The notes: generated from the sequence alone by a model not told the origin. 64,000 nucleotides of DNA from Isoetes taiwanensis (GCA_021234155.1 JAJEKV010000059.1:8438779-8502778), one strand, 5' to 3'. Shown: positions 11,783 to 23,058, counted from the stretch's first letter. Made by a program: numbers and translations.

Positions 11783-12268
11783 TGTCACGAACCTACGCGA
11801 AAACAAGGAAAATACGTGGAAAATACGCACGAAATACGAAAGAAATATGCCATGATCGATAAAGAATCTGATATATGAACAGGAATCAAGAGTATAATGG
11901 CCCGAAGGCAAGCAGGAACACGAGACAAATGTCTAGAAGGCTCAAGACTGGCGTTGAACCGGAATGGTTCGACAAGAAGGAGGTGTCTCCTTATATATCT
12001 AGGCCAGCGGTCAGGATCGCACCACTCCAATAGATGAGATCACGCCAAGTGTAGTGCATGTATATAAGTCCTAAAATTTTCTATATGAAAAAGATGTGGG
12101 AAAATGTCTTCAATAAGTATTGATATCACACTTGGCAAAGGTGCTCGACTCGCAACTAGAAGGTTGCGAGTTGAAACCCTGCTCCGTGCAACTACCTTTT
12201 TGAATTCGTGTGATGACTATATACGAGTATAATGCTCGTATGATATAAATACCCGCATGGTCGTCACA
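11783..12268 (-). repeat. 3' LTR of the Gypsy element
   Basis: 486 bp with TG...CA ends. It aligns along its length with 15710-16200 and contains the shared TCCTTATATATCTAGGCCA. It is the downstream LTR because the genes read leftward. Confidence 0.92.
12127..12195 (+). repeat. tRNA-like segment inside the LTR
   Basis: TTGGCAAAGGTGCTCGACT, then an arm-like CGCAACTAGAAGGTTGCG, then GAGTTGAAACCC. The equivalent part of the other LTR (16058-16128) has a cleaner B-box, GAGTTCAAATC. It reads opposite to the element's genes. Confidence 0.4.
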
Positions 12269-12283
12269 CCATCCCCCTCCTAC
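12269..12283 (-). promoter_or_regulatory. Polypurine tract of the Gypsy element
   Basis: Directly against the 3' LTR, the minus strand reads GTAGGAGGGGGATGG, a purine run in the place where plus-strand DNA synthesis is primed. Confidence 0.75.
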
Positions 12284-12689
12284 GACGGCGATGAGTCCTC
12301 GGAGCTGGAGCTGGAGCTGAAGTACTCAAACTTGGCTTATCCGAGTAACGTCGGTGAAACTCCGCAACTTTATTGGGAGCATTAGTGAGATTCGCAGCAG
12401 GCTCCCAGATTCTATCACTTGGTGAGTAACCTTACCAATCGACCAAATAATAAAGATGACGACGTAGAAACTTGGAGTCCAAAATTTCACGAACTTCAAA
12501 TTCCTCATGATCATCCATCTTGACAGGTGGTGGAGATGGAGGTACTCGATCTGGAAATGAATTCGCCATGTAGGGTTCCAACAAAGATACATGGAACACT
12601 AGGTGAAGTTGAACTGATGGTGGAAGCTCTAGACGGAAAGTAGCATCACCAACTCACTCCAGACGGAAAGTAGCATGCCGATAGGGATC

Positions 12690-13213
12690 TAAGTGCCGGT
12701 AGTCGAGCTTGTTACAAGGGCGAGCTGTCGGCAAATCCTGACACAAAAGCCAAACAAGATCACCAACTTCAAAATGAGGAGCATCCTTGGCGGTGCTGAT
12801 CTGCATGATAACAATAACGTGCTTGGGCCTGGAGGAGATGGTGCTGAAGATCATCCTGGAGCATCCAAAGCTTCTCGAGCCAGTCCTTCGCACTAGGATT
12901 GACTAAGTCATATCCAGGAGCAATGAAAGACCACAAGGGATGTATGCCGAAATTAATAAAAAATGGAGTCTGACCTGTGGAAGCATGGATATAATTATTG
13001 TAAGAAAATTCTGCCAGGGGTAGCCAATCAACACAGTCATCCTGCTGATAATTGATGAAGCATCGTAAATACTGCTCGAGTGTTTGATTAGTGCGCTCCA
13101 CCTACCCATTGGTCTCTGAGTGATGTCCGAAAGAGAGTGAATGTTCCACATGCAAGAGTTGCAAAAGACGGTTCCAAAAGCTGGCAATAAACTGGGGGCC
13201 GCGGTCACTGACA
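12690..13213 (-). pseudogene. Gypsy integrase, C-terminal two thirds
   Basis: Minus-strand frames give SDRGPQFIASFWNRLL, which holds the second catalytic Asp of the DDE core, then VERTNQTLEQYLRCF with the catalytic-Glu region, then LPLAEFSYNNYIHASTGQTP and HFEVGDLVWL, the C-terminal domain. The zinc-binding N-terminus and the first catalytic Asp are missing because the sequence joins directly to reverse transcriptase at about 13213. There are frame changes near 12890 and 13100. Confidence 0.85.
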
Positions 13214-13800
13214 ATGTTATCTAGTAATCTTCATGCTCCTCCAATGTCTTCGAATAAAGCAGAATATCATCCAGATAGATGATAACAACGAGATCCAAAC
13301 CCCCCCAAAAAACATCATTAGCCATGTGCTGAAAGACCCTTGGAGCGTTGGTAAGGCCGAAATGCATGAGGTATACTCAAAATGACCATACCGAGTTCGA
13401 AAGACTGTCTTTCACTCATCACCTTCCTGATCTAGATAAGATTATAGGCACCTCGAAGATCAATTTTCGTGAAGTATTGTGCACCTTGTAGCTGCTCAGG
13501 TAACTTTAGAATCAGAGGGAGAGGATACCCATTACGCACAATGATCTTATTGAGGCCCCGATAATCAACAACCAATCGCAAAGAACCATCCTTCTTGGAA
13601 ACAAAAAGGGTGGCAGCTCCTGCAGGTGACTGAGAATGTTGGATAAACCCAGTTGCAAGATTCTCCGCGATATAGGTCCGCAAAGTCTCCAATTCTGTTG
13701 GCGAGAAGCCATAGTTAGGGCCAAATGGTGGGGTTGTCCCTGGCTGAAGATCAATGGGGCAGTCATATGGATGATGCTCTGGAAGCTTACTGGCTTTGAC
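13214..13800 (-). pseudogene. Gypsy reverse transcriptase, fingers and palm only
   Basis: Reads HHPYDCPIDLQPG, then [33 protein letters not shown] and, after a frame change near 13432, FGLTNAPRVFQHM and the catalytic YLDD box (VVIIYLDDILLYSK). The product ends abruptly after HEDY and runs into integrase, so the thumb, connection and RNase H are lost. The first catalytic Asp (in [10 protein letters not shown]) and YLDD are both visible; it is the frame breaks and the deletion that inactivate it. Confidence 0.88.
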
Positions 13801-13979
13801 CTTATTAAAAACATCGCCAAAATCCTTGTACTTATTAGGAAGGACAGGAGCAGACATTTCTGAAGCAGGGCTAGTCGAAGGATGAACTTGGATTGCGAAT
13901 GCTGAACTGGGATCTTGCCTACCAGATCTGATAAACTTGTGAAGGGAGATCTTCGAGATACGGAGCTGAGGGCGTGAAG

Positions 13980-14112
13980 AAGCCTGTACAGAAGCAGGAG
14001 CAAGAACAGGAGCGAGAGCAGGAACAGGAGCAAAAGTAGGAGCAACTGGAATAAGAACTGGACTAGGAACTGGAGCAGGAATTGGAACAAGAACTGGAGC
14101 TGGAGCTGGGAC
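13980..14112 (-). repeat. Proline/valine-rich tandem repeat within pol
   Basis: Short units of the type GGAACTGGAGCAGGA encode PVLVPIPAPVP-like repeats in the linker between protease and reverse transcriptase. The low-complexity DNA explains several long frames on the other strand and in other frames. Confidence 0.7.
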
Positions 14113-14289
14113 ATCGTCTAAAACATGATCAGAATCTGAGATATGAATTGGAGTAGAGACAAGAGCCGAATCGGGACGTGGAGCAGAAACAGGAATAGCA
14201 AGGACAGAATCAGGAGTCCATGATACTGTACGGACTGAAATAGATATTGGTGCAGAGGCCTGAACTGTAGATGAACTAGAACTAGAGCT

Positions 14290-14640
14290 CGAACCAGCAA
14301 ACCGAAAGGATCTAGTATGCCAATCAATCTGTGGGTTATATAGCTCGAGCCAGGGCAGACCCAAGACTACTGGCGCATGTGGACTAGTGATGAGATTGAG
14401 TGATGTGGACTGGCGCATGCTACAAGAAGCTCCCTCGAACAAAACGTGAAAAGGTGCAATATATTCTATGACTGCACCTGAAGAGATCTCATGCCCATCA
14501 ATCACATTAATAGAACTAGGATGCTCGATCCTGCTTCTAGGAATGGCGTGCTTAGTAGCGAACATACTATCCATGAAGCAGGCATTCGCACCACAATCAA
14601 GTTGCACCATCGCCTCTATCCTCCCAACCTTCGACTCCAA
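14290..14640 (-). pseudogene. Gypsy aspartic protease with DCGA active site
   Basis: VQLDCGANACFMDSMFA is followed about 80 residues later by VVLGLPWLELYNPQIDW. This is the retropepsin fold: the catalytic loop is normally D-S/T-G-A, and the closing motif is normally ILGMDWL. Here the loop reads D-C-G-A. The region is fused in frame to the linker and RT. Cleavage of Gag-Pol would be its role; whether Cys at that position is tolerated is not known to me. Confidence 0.8.
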
Positions 14641-14789
14641 TGAAATAGAGATGAAAAATTCTTTACTGACCTTGTTCGAGGGAATAAAACCCTTTGTCGC
14701 CCGTGGGAGGAGTTAGAGGAATGCCAGGCAGCCGTCGAGAGACTCCTACTACTCGGAGGGGACTCGAACGGTTTGATCGCTTAACAGGA

Positions 14790-14941
14790 TATCCACAAGC
14801 AATATGGTCAAACCCTCCACAATAAAGGCAGAGATTAGCCTCTCTTCGGCGTTGCTTCTCAGCTGCAGACAAGGGCCCTCGAACCACACCATCAATTTTT
14901 ATAGGCACTGGCAACTGATTTCGAGGACGTGGACAGTGCAA
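14790..14941 (-). pseudogene. Gypsy Gag zinc knuckle, degraded
   Basis: CLYCGGFDHIACGYP resembles the CX2CX4HX4C nucleocapsid knuckle, but the last Cys is out of place. It sits between Gag and protease as expected. Confidence 0.65.
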
Positions 14942-15079
14942 AAACTGTTATGATCGCTGAAGCTTGCGGAAGTAAAGAAACATGTTTCGTCTTTCTTGCC
15001 TTTGCTCAAAAAGACGGTTATCACAATGAACCGCAAACTTTATAGCTTCATCCAAGGTTCTGAGATCCTCCATAGTCAG

Positions 15080-15632
15080 CAACATATCCTTTATATCCTC
15101 ACAGAAAACAGTCACGAAGACGCCGCATTTCCCAGGCCATGTCTATGGCAATCTGTCGGAACTCAAAAGTATAACCTGAAGCCGGACGAGAACCTTGCCT
15201 GAGGTTGCCAAACTTGGTTACTGCTATACGTTGCCGGTCAGTGTCTCCAAGACACGCCTCAAGTTCAACAGTAAATGAAGTAAACTTTTGCAACTCGGGA
15301 GCCCCTTTCTCCAATTGGGGGGCGAACCAACTCAAAGCTGACCCAGAAAGAAGAGAGCCAACTAGTCCGACCTGTTCTTGATCTGTAGAATACCTGTGAG
15401 GGTGGAGCCGAATAACAAGCCGAAGCTGATTCAAAAAACCTCGGAGATTGGATCTAGTGCCATCAAGTTTTTCTGGCAGGCTAATCTTAGGCTCCGATGA
15501 CCTCCTCCCGGAGCTAGAGGCTGACTCATGAGAAGCTACCCGTTCCTAGAGCTCCTTGTTATCCAAATGCAACTGCTGGCATACTTGAACAAGTTGTCGG
15601 ACCTGCTGTAATAGGAATGAAACCTCCTCCAT
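15080..15632 (-). pseudogene. Gypsy Gag capsid region
   Basis: From a minus-strand ATG at 15632 the frame reads MEEVSFLLQQVRQLVQVCQQ, has an in-frame TAG (after NKEL), and continues with KISLPEKLDGTRSNLRGFLNQ, LSGSALSWFAPQLEKG and GDTDRQRIAVTKFGNLRQGS, the capsid signature of Ty3/Gypsy Gag (retrotrans_gag). It is frame-shifted downstream. Confidence 0.82.
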
Positions 15633-15709
15633 AGAGACAAGAACCGCCTAATATGGATAAAGAAATCCTTAGGATCAGAGCAGGCAAGAAACGATATTCA
15701 GGTTCAAAC

Positions 15710-16200
15710 TGTCATGAACCTACGTGAAAAAAAGGAAAATACGTGGAAAATACACAAGAAATACGGAAGAAATATGCCAAGATCGGCAAAGAATCTGATA
15801 TATGAACAGGAATCAAGAGTACAATGGCCCGAAGGCAAGCAGGAACACAAGACAGATGCCTAAACTGGCGTTGATCCAGAATGGTCCGACAAGAAGGAGG
15901 TGCCTCCTTATATATCTAGGCCAATGGTCAGGATCGCGCTACTCCAATGGATGAGATCACGCCAAGTGTCATGCATGCATATAGGATCTAAAATGTTCTA
16001 GAACCTTTTGGGAATAGCTCTACATATGAGAAACACGTAAGGAAATATCTTTCAGAAGCGCACTTGGCAAAAGTGCTGGACTTCCAACTAGAAGGTTGTG
16101 AGTTCAAATCTTGCTCTGTGCAATTATCTTTTTGCATTCATGTGACAACCATATACGAGTATAATGCTTGTATAATACGAATACACGTATGGTCGTCACA
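15710..16200 (-). repeat. 5' LTR of the Gypsy element
   Basis: 491 bp, starts TGTCATGAACC and ends GGTCGTCACA. It is the upstream LTR for the leftward genes. It differs from its partner by scattered substitutions and small indels, so the insertion is not very recent. Confidence 0.92.
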
Positions 16201-16205
16201 ATGGT

Positions 16206-16530
16206 CCGTCTTTCTAGCCTTAAGGAAAGTGCGGTATTGCCTGATTGCGTCCGGGTGTAGAGCAGGATCTGTGACTTGGTGAACCCAGTGTTTGCATTCT
16301 TTGCACTCAGCATCAAACCACTGGTTACGTGAAAAGGTCATAGCTCCCGAGGTTTGTTGGAAGTGGCTTCTCCTAAAAGGTTTGCCAATTTGTTTTTAAG
16401 GTATGAAGGGGTATTTATCGAATGGTTTAACATAAGGTTATTGCTCGTACGTATGTATTTATTTTCGTATGTTTGTGCCTTTGTAAGGTGATTTTTGGCA
16501 GGGTCTATCCTTAACGCCAGATTCAATGGT
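16206..16530 (-). mobile_element. LINE linker region, other half of the split LINE
   Basis: Minus-strand TFSRNQWFDAECKECKHW followed by AIRQYRTFLKARKT is the conserved link between endonuclease and reverse transcriptase in non-LTR elements (WFDxECK). It lies directly against the ATGGT duplication and continues into the reverse transcriptase at 11777. The upstream end of the LINE is uncertain; a frame at 16338-16526 ending SNKPREL may belong to it. Confidence 0.7.
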
Positions 16531-19022
16531 TGGAAAGCAAGTTTTTATTCCTGTATTTTTTTGAAAAGGAGGGTTTTGTATCCGCTGCTGCGCTCAGGAG
16601 GCGGCCAACCTGCTGTGAAGCGGCGGACAGATGGATGGTTTTTCAAATCGGCCAGGCAAATGGGCATACATGATTTCTTTTTGACAGGATGAGGCCGCAT
16701 TGAAGCTCCTTCCTTTTCTATAGTCTCTGCCATTAGCTTAAAGTTAGAATCCATTCCGCAAAAATCAATGCATTCTTTACCCATATTTTATAAATGCCTG
16801 AATGAGATCCTCAAGAACATTGCTGCTAACTATTTCCAACAAAGCCCGACAGTATTACATGATATTCTAGATCTGAAGATCAAAGAGAGAGATCTCTGCA
16901 TTTATGGAAAACATTCAGGGTAAATTTTAAGGACCCTAAATGTTTTCGTATCCAAATAAAGGTTGGCTAAAGCTATAAAAACAAGAGTCCGTACATTTTT
17001 TTTTTGGCGAAATGTGATACAGTCAAGCCCTTTTGTTTTCTTCCCACTTGGCGAAATTATAAAGTTCGTATAATTTAAAAATTCTTATGTTGGCAATTTT
17101 GTCTTTGTTGGTGGTAGCTAAACGGCAACTGTTGAAGTAAGCAAGTTATCATGCGTATTTTAGTTGATATATTTAAAGAGAAGTGATAATGTGCGTGTAT
17201 CTGTTGGCACCAACAACAATAAAAAGATGACTAGTAATGGTGCCCAGCGTTGCTGGACATAATTTGGGAGCCTATAAAAGTTCTAGCTGCAATGAGAAAA
17301 TTGTGCAGTATTAATTTAACATCTGTACTCTTTTCTCGTAATTTCTGTACAAAGGATAAAAAATGAACAGGTGCCAAGAATATGCTGTTGGATTCATTCA
17401 TTTAGGTGTTGGCAAAGTATAGCTTGAAATGCCTTCAATTGCAGGAGGGTGATGTCTCATTCATTCAAGTTCACATCAAATAACGTCATTGAACCATATA
17501 AATCATCGGTTGATTGCTCCAGCTGAGCAATGTGTTCAAGCACATCATCTGCATCATTTTTTGTAGGTGCCTCTAAAGCAAAAGCATGATGCTAATTGAT
17601 ACATTTTTCTAGATGCCTGTAAAACAAAAGCATGACGTTAATTGATGCCGTTGAGAACCTATAAATGTTTTGGCTGAGTTTGTTAAATGTTTAGTTATGT
17701 GTAAAGTTGATAATCGCCTTTAATAAGTGCGTTGGCTATATGTTACTGTGGCTATCATGCTTTGGCTCTCATATGAATAGTTATATCAAATAACCAAGCC
17801 ACTGTAGCTTTTGTGGATGGGTATTAGACCCTGCATGTTAGATTATGTATTTACATGGCTTATAGCTTATGTGGATGGATAGTTGACCTTGCATGTTAGA
17901 TTTTGTATCTTAAAAAGAGTGTATTCTAGTTTCATTAAATGTGTTCTATATTTTGATAGAACAATGTAATCACAACATATTGCAATAGTCTACTATTGTC
18001 GACTGTAGTGCTTCTTGATGAAGTTGTGGAAGAACGCATTGTCATGAAAGAGACAATGCTTCTGCCATTCCATACACAATCTCCTTTTCAGTGATAGATC
18101 TCAATGTGAATGCAGTTATATGCATTTTCGAAGCTCAAGATTGAAGCATTTCCAGTCGGTTCCTTAGGCAGATTTCCTTGTGCCACATATCATCATAAAT
18201 AGCTCTGCATGAAGCTTCCACATATCAACATAAATAGCTCTATATGATTCATTCTGATGTTCCATAATGGCAGAGTATTTGGATGTGGCCTAGTGCCTAA
18301 TTGCTATTAGAAAATATAAGAAACAAATATGCCTTATCTAGAATCAGATGCCATGGCGAAGCTCTTCAAAAGCAATATAAATCAGTAATATGTTCATACC
18401 TTCACATCTTCAAATGAAAGAGGAGCTGGTATTGAGTAGCTTCATTCTAAGTAAGACCATTAAATAATATGTAAGTTTTCATCAGACAACATCATTGAAG
18501 CAAGATCTCGCTTCTATTACAATTAGGGTATGAAGTCCCACCTTTGCCGATGCCCAAAAGCCAAATTGCCTCTCGCTGCCGCCAGGAGTTTCTACCATAA
18601 GAATCTTGCAAAGATGCGCAAATTTTATTTTCTAGGATTTATGAACCACAATGCTCATATTTTTTCACTTTTTATGGAAAAGAGCAACAAATAGATTAAC
18701 CATCAAAAGAAAGTTGCGTATTCTTACTTGAATACCGCAGGAAATTATTTCATCCATTCTCGGGCGCATGCAATGCACAAAAAGCAAAAGGCATTTATCT
18801 TGCCCATAAAGCTGGAACTGCCATAACCCAGTCCGACATCAAATCCAGAAAACTTAACTTAAGAACATATGCTCAATGTATGATATATAATAGTCAGCAG
18901 CAAATTAGGTTTAAAACTCTACCATTCTTCGAGTTCTCAATTTGGAAGAAACTTTCTGAGCCGATTCATCATTGTGAGCAAATTTTCCTCGAGATATAGA
19001 AAAATAAGAAACTTATAGTTTG
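16531..19022. other. Non-coding tract duplicated at 61.3-64.0 kb
   Basis: No gene recognised. A minus-strand frame near 16545-16784 is kept in both copies but shows no family. Two local repeats occur: AAAGCAAAAGCATGATGCTAA-type units near 17575-17665, and TAGCTTNTGTGGATGG units near 17807-17910, of which the second copy of the tract has one more. Confidence 0.6.
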
Positions 19023-21202
19023 AAAGAAAAGAAGCTACCATATCGCACTGCGGAGAGACTGTTTTGGGAATGGTTGCCATAGCCAAATGGCTTCGACCAT
19101 CTAGATAAGGGATACCCTTAAGAAATCAATGGCAGGATGGCTGGCCATGTTCTCTTAGTCAAGATTTGCAGATATGCCAAGGCCCCAAAATGACTGGCAG
19201 TTCAGATTTTTGGGGGCTTACTTGTTGCCTGTCCTATTCAATATAGACAATCCGATAGAGAAGGGACGCACCAGAAAAATCGAGGGACCGACATCTCACC
19301 CCACCGACTTGCAACGACTTTTTAGACACCGGTGATCCGGGGTCGGGCCGGTGTTGCTTGTGTTTTCCGCAAGAACTCACCCTCTCAGGGTTAATGGAAT
19401 TCGAAACCGTAATAAAATAAAACATGTCTTTCCATAGCCAGCCCAAGCACCCTATAGAATCCACCTTAGTGCAAACCCTGTGAGGCATAAATCCTGTGAG
19501 CAATGGTTCATCGACCAAGCCAAACACTATGAGGCATAAATCCGCAAAGATCCAGCCTTAAGCATCGGGCGCGCTAAACTCCCCATGTTGGCTTTGCTTC
19601 TTTAGCATCATATTGATTCAGCTTGGTAATAGATTAGATGGACGAATGCAACGGAAGAAGGTGAAGCCGAAAACAGAGGAAGAGAAAAAATTGCAAATGA
19701 AAAAAGAACCCTAGAAAAAAAAATCTAGGGTGAAAGATCTCGCCTTTGGTTCAAAGATCCGAGTCAGTCCAAAGTTTTAGGGTTTTATGCACGATATACA
19801 CTAAAAACTTTATAATAAAGGATGATGATGGTGCATATCTAACCATGGGGTTGGTCCGATAATCTTCCGTATTCGTATTTAACTACATTGTATGATGCTA
19901 TGTGAATGGAAATAGCAAACATAATAAAAAAAGTGGGAGTTTTTTCAATGTTAACATTGCAATAGTGTAATGGTCGTGGTTCTTCAATATGGCGATTCCT
20001 AAATGAAAGATGTATCTGAATAGACTAGACATGGCTATTTGAATTGATCTGGGCGCTCTAATCACCTTTCGTGGAAGGCGATTCAAAGACGCCAATGGCC
20101 AAGTAGCCAATCTCTACTAAACCCTCGAACGCCCAAAATTTTCCCCTTTTGAATGGCTAATTTTTAATTTTTAAGAAATGACCCTTATAAACTTTAGCCA
20201 CGAAATTTTAGTAAGGGTCTAAAAAATCGCCATTTGGCGAGCTTTAGCCTCTCTTTATTACCTTGGAAAACATTGGACTAGCCTAGAATCAAATCTAGAA
20301 GGCCCAATTCGACTGAGAGGAATCTGAACTTCCCAAGGACGGCCTCTGAGCTGGATTGGGATTGCCTATTCTGCTTTTGATTGAGCAATATGGGCTTGCC
20401 TATACAACGATTGCAGTCTGGCTACACATGTTTATGTCCTATTTTTTATTTCGGCTGCCATCTTACTCAAAAATCAGAAAAAACCCCTTGCTATGGGCAT
20501 TGCATTGCAAATCATGAAGCACAAATGGAGCTTCTTGTGGCGGAGCTTCTAGGACTGGGTTTACTGATGATACAAATATGGGTTTCTCCACATTGTCATC
20601 GGCATTGCCTGTGCGTTCCTACAAAAGATAAAAGAGATTAAATAAAGAAAAATGTGCAGATTTGATTGAGGACAAATGTCCATAACAGGAGGTCCAGATC
20701 ATATACGAAGTTGAATAATTGTCATCAATCCATCAATTATGATCAATTCCTTATCTTTGCTTCTGCAAGTCACTCCGTATTTTTGTTTCCTGTCTTGTTT
20801 CCGGTAAATGAACCATTGAGCAGAGCAATTGATCTGTCTTGTTTCCAGTAAATAAAGCCAGCAACAAAAATTCAAGAAATGAAGTATCTCTGAGCCCCAA
20901 CTACGGTTTCGAAGCTATCGTTCTTGTGAACTCGCCAGAATTGCAAGGGGAAATTGAATGAATTGCATAAAATCCATCTTTAATATTTGCGTTTTTTTTT
21001 TGCTTCTTCTCGCAGTCTGCGTTGAACAGGTAGACAGCACTGGGATGCGGCGAACAGACTGATTGGTTTCGGTGGCCTTAGTAGGCCGTTTTCCTTGGCT
21101 TCTTATCCCTTATGGATAGAGTTGATGATTTGGGCCGAATCTAATCCTTGTTATATTTAGAAGGAGGCATTTTGTCCGATTAAAATCTCCTATTGCATCC
21201 TA
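19023..21202. other. No recognisable gene
   Basis: Only short unsupported frames. 19230-19570 is GC-richer than its surroundings and could be old transposon leader sequence; I cannot assign it. Confidence 0.4.
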
Positions 21203-21645
21203 TTGCAGAATATTTCGTGGTCTTTTAAGGAGGTAGCATTGGTGCCTGACGACCAGTGTCCATGGATATTGAAGAAGGTAGTTAGCAAGCTCTTCTTGTT
21301 TTTTGCTTTATTGTTTCTTGTGCTATCTTTGTTGCCTTGTGATAATGCTGAAGCGAGCGGCCCGTTCACGGGGCATCGTGTTCAAGGAGAGTGGTGTGTA
21401 TAGGCCCTGTAAGCCCAATAGTATCTTGTTTGGGATTTGTAAGAGATGTAGGATATTCTTTGGTGATAGCGCGATGCATTGCTTAGATGATGAAGGCCGA
21501 GCACCCGAGAGCAGCAAATTGGCATAATTGAGAGGGACCAAAGGAACTTTATCAGAGAGGTATGTTTCTTTGGCCGTTGAGATAGGTGAAGGAAATTTAG
21601 TTGAGGAGCCAAGATTTACAAGTTGTTCTGATAATGTGATTCAAC
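21203..21645 (+). other. Possible N-terminal part of the Rep-like element
   Basis: Overlapping frames include RGIVFKESGVYRPCKPNSIL and FGICKRCRIFFGD, with Cys spacing that could form a small zinc-binding unit. They lie just upstream of, and in the same orientation as, the Rep-like frame. Assignment to the same element rests on position only. Confidence 0.3.
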
Positions 21646-23058
21646 ATGTTAGTAGCAGTGTTATCATCTGTGGTGATGGCAGGTTCAGATGACTGTACTT
21701 CTGAGGGCGGCTCAATTTTTATTCAGGAAGATGGGAAGAACGCCGTGGATTTAGGTGCAGGCTTTGCTGAAGTTTTTAAGGATAGGAGTGGGGTGGCTTC
21801 TCGTGCAAGTCAGAGAGAAGAGATTGGAACTAAGAAGAGTAGAGGTGTTGGGCGTGGAAAAGGAAGAAGTAGAAAGGCTGTTGAGGATGTTTTTTGTTCT
21901 GTGAATGACTGGAGCACCTGTACATTCTCAGGCAGTGGCGAAGGAAATAATCTGTACGTGAGTAATACGGATGGGGGTTCTGGTAGTGGGGATACTGTAA
22001 AGAGGCCGTGGTCGTGGTCATGGTCGTGGACATGGACGTGGAAGAGGTGGTGGAAGAGGAGGGGGGGAACGAAGACAAATATGCTGGAAGAACATCTAGG
22101 CAGTGACATTGCAGGTGGGACAGGAGAGGAGGCCATTGAGATGCCGAGTCTTCTTGATGTTTCTGTGATGATTGTAAGGACTGGTTGTGACATTAACGAG
22201 AGCTTGTATGATCAGATGATAGAATTTGTGAAGTTGAATTGCCAGTCTGCAGTTGTGGCCTTGGAGAGGGGGTCCAACTTAGATAACTTACATCTGCAGT
22301 GTGTTCTTCGCCTGGATGCGAAGACACCGTCAAGTGTAAATGTTAGAATCAAATCTCATGTTGGGTGGAATACATGGAAGCCGCCAGGAGCAGTTATAAT
22401 GTGCAAGGCATTGCGTGATACGAAATTGTACTGTTTTGAAGGAATGGTGGGGTACTGCTTAAAGGACATGGGAAAAATTCATTTTAAAGTGCATCTGCAT
22501 AATGTGACGGAGTGGCAAATTCAAGTCGGGAAGGATTTATACGCATTGTATGGAGCGGGTGATATCAAGCATTTAGTTACTCTAGACAATAGAAACTTGA
22601 TGCTAAAGGCCAAACATTTTGTGGTTTATCACGGTAAGAGACAGAAGACTGCGCCATTCATAATAACTGTGAGGAACATGCTACGGACAGAGAAATTTGT
22701 TTTGTCAAGCGCGTGGGTGCTTCCTTTAAACAGTGCTTTCATTTCCTTGGATCGAGTGAAAACAGCGTGAAATATAATGTTAAATCCAGGGACATGCAAG
22801 TACAAAGACGTGAAGATGGCTCTTTTTGGATTGCAGCCAGGTATTGTGCCTGTTGAACGTGTTGGTCGAAGAAGGAAGCATTACTGAGATGTCGCTGGTA
22901 TTTATGAGGAGGAAGCAGTGAGCGAAGAAAAGGACAGTAGTGAGAATGACCTCGCAGTTGATGATCATGGATTTGAAGGGTGCTCTACTGTTATACCCGA
23001 ACCCTTTAGTGATTTCATTCCTTTAGATATTCATGATGAAACTATGGATGCAGCTTAG
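21646..23058 (+). pseudogene. Rep/HUH endonuclease-like transposon protein (Replitron-like)
   Basis: A 374-residue frame continues past TGA codons at 22768 and near 22885 to a TAG at 23056, about 470 codons in all. The N-terminal third is low-complexity and basic. Residues about 168-330 look like a single-strand endonuclease of the Rep/HUH type: a hydrophobic strand (SLLDVSVMIV), then ERGSNLDNLHLQCVLRL with the metal-binding HLQ at 216-218, and 50 residues later VGYCLKDMGKIHF with the candidate catalytic Tyr at 270 and Lys at 273 (the YxxK motif of Rep proteins). No P-loop helicase is visible. HUH proteins nick DNA for rolling-circle or peel-and-paste transposition. Both TGAs could come from CGA by deamination of methylated C, as expected for a silenced element. 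The Rep assignment rests on two motifs in correct spacing. Confidence 0.6.

Larger units (their letters stand above)
11783..16200 (-). mobile_element. Ty3/Gypsy LTR retrotransposon, internally deleted, complete LTR pair
   Basis: Two direct LTRs (11783-12268 and 15710-16200, both starting TGTCA and ending GTCACA) enclose gag, CCHC, protease, reverse transcriptase and integrase, all read on the minus strand. ATGGT stands immediately outside both ends (11778-11782 and 16201-16205), a perfect 5-bp target duplication. The protease-RT-integrase order is that of Ty3/Gypsy. The element is 4.4 kb because the RT end, RNase H and the integrase N-terminus are missing; stops in gag add to the damage. It inserted into a LINE whose two halves lie on either side. 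Confidence 0.93.

Noticed and set aside
13512-14114. A 200-residue Leu/Phe-rich minus-strand frame that looks membrane-like.
   Set aside because: It is an out-of-frame reading of the repeat-bearing protease-RT linker.
19234-19527. A 97-residue minus-strand frame that might be an LTR leader protein.
   Set aside because: No conserved motif, and no matching repeat in the window.
21810-22193. A His/Ser-rich minus-strand frame opposite the Rep-like gene.
   Set aside because: Antisense shadow of the GGTCGTGGTCATGG repeat.
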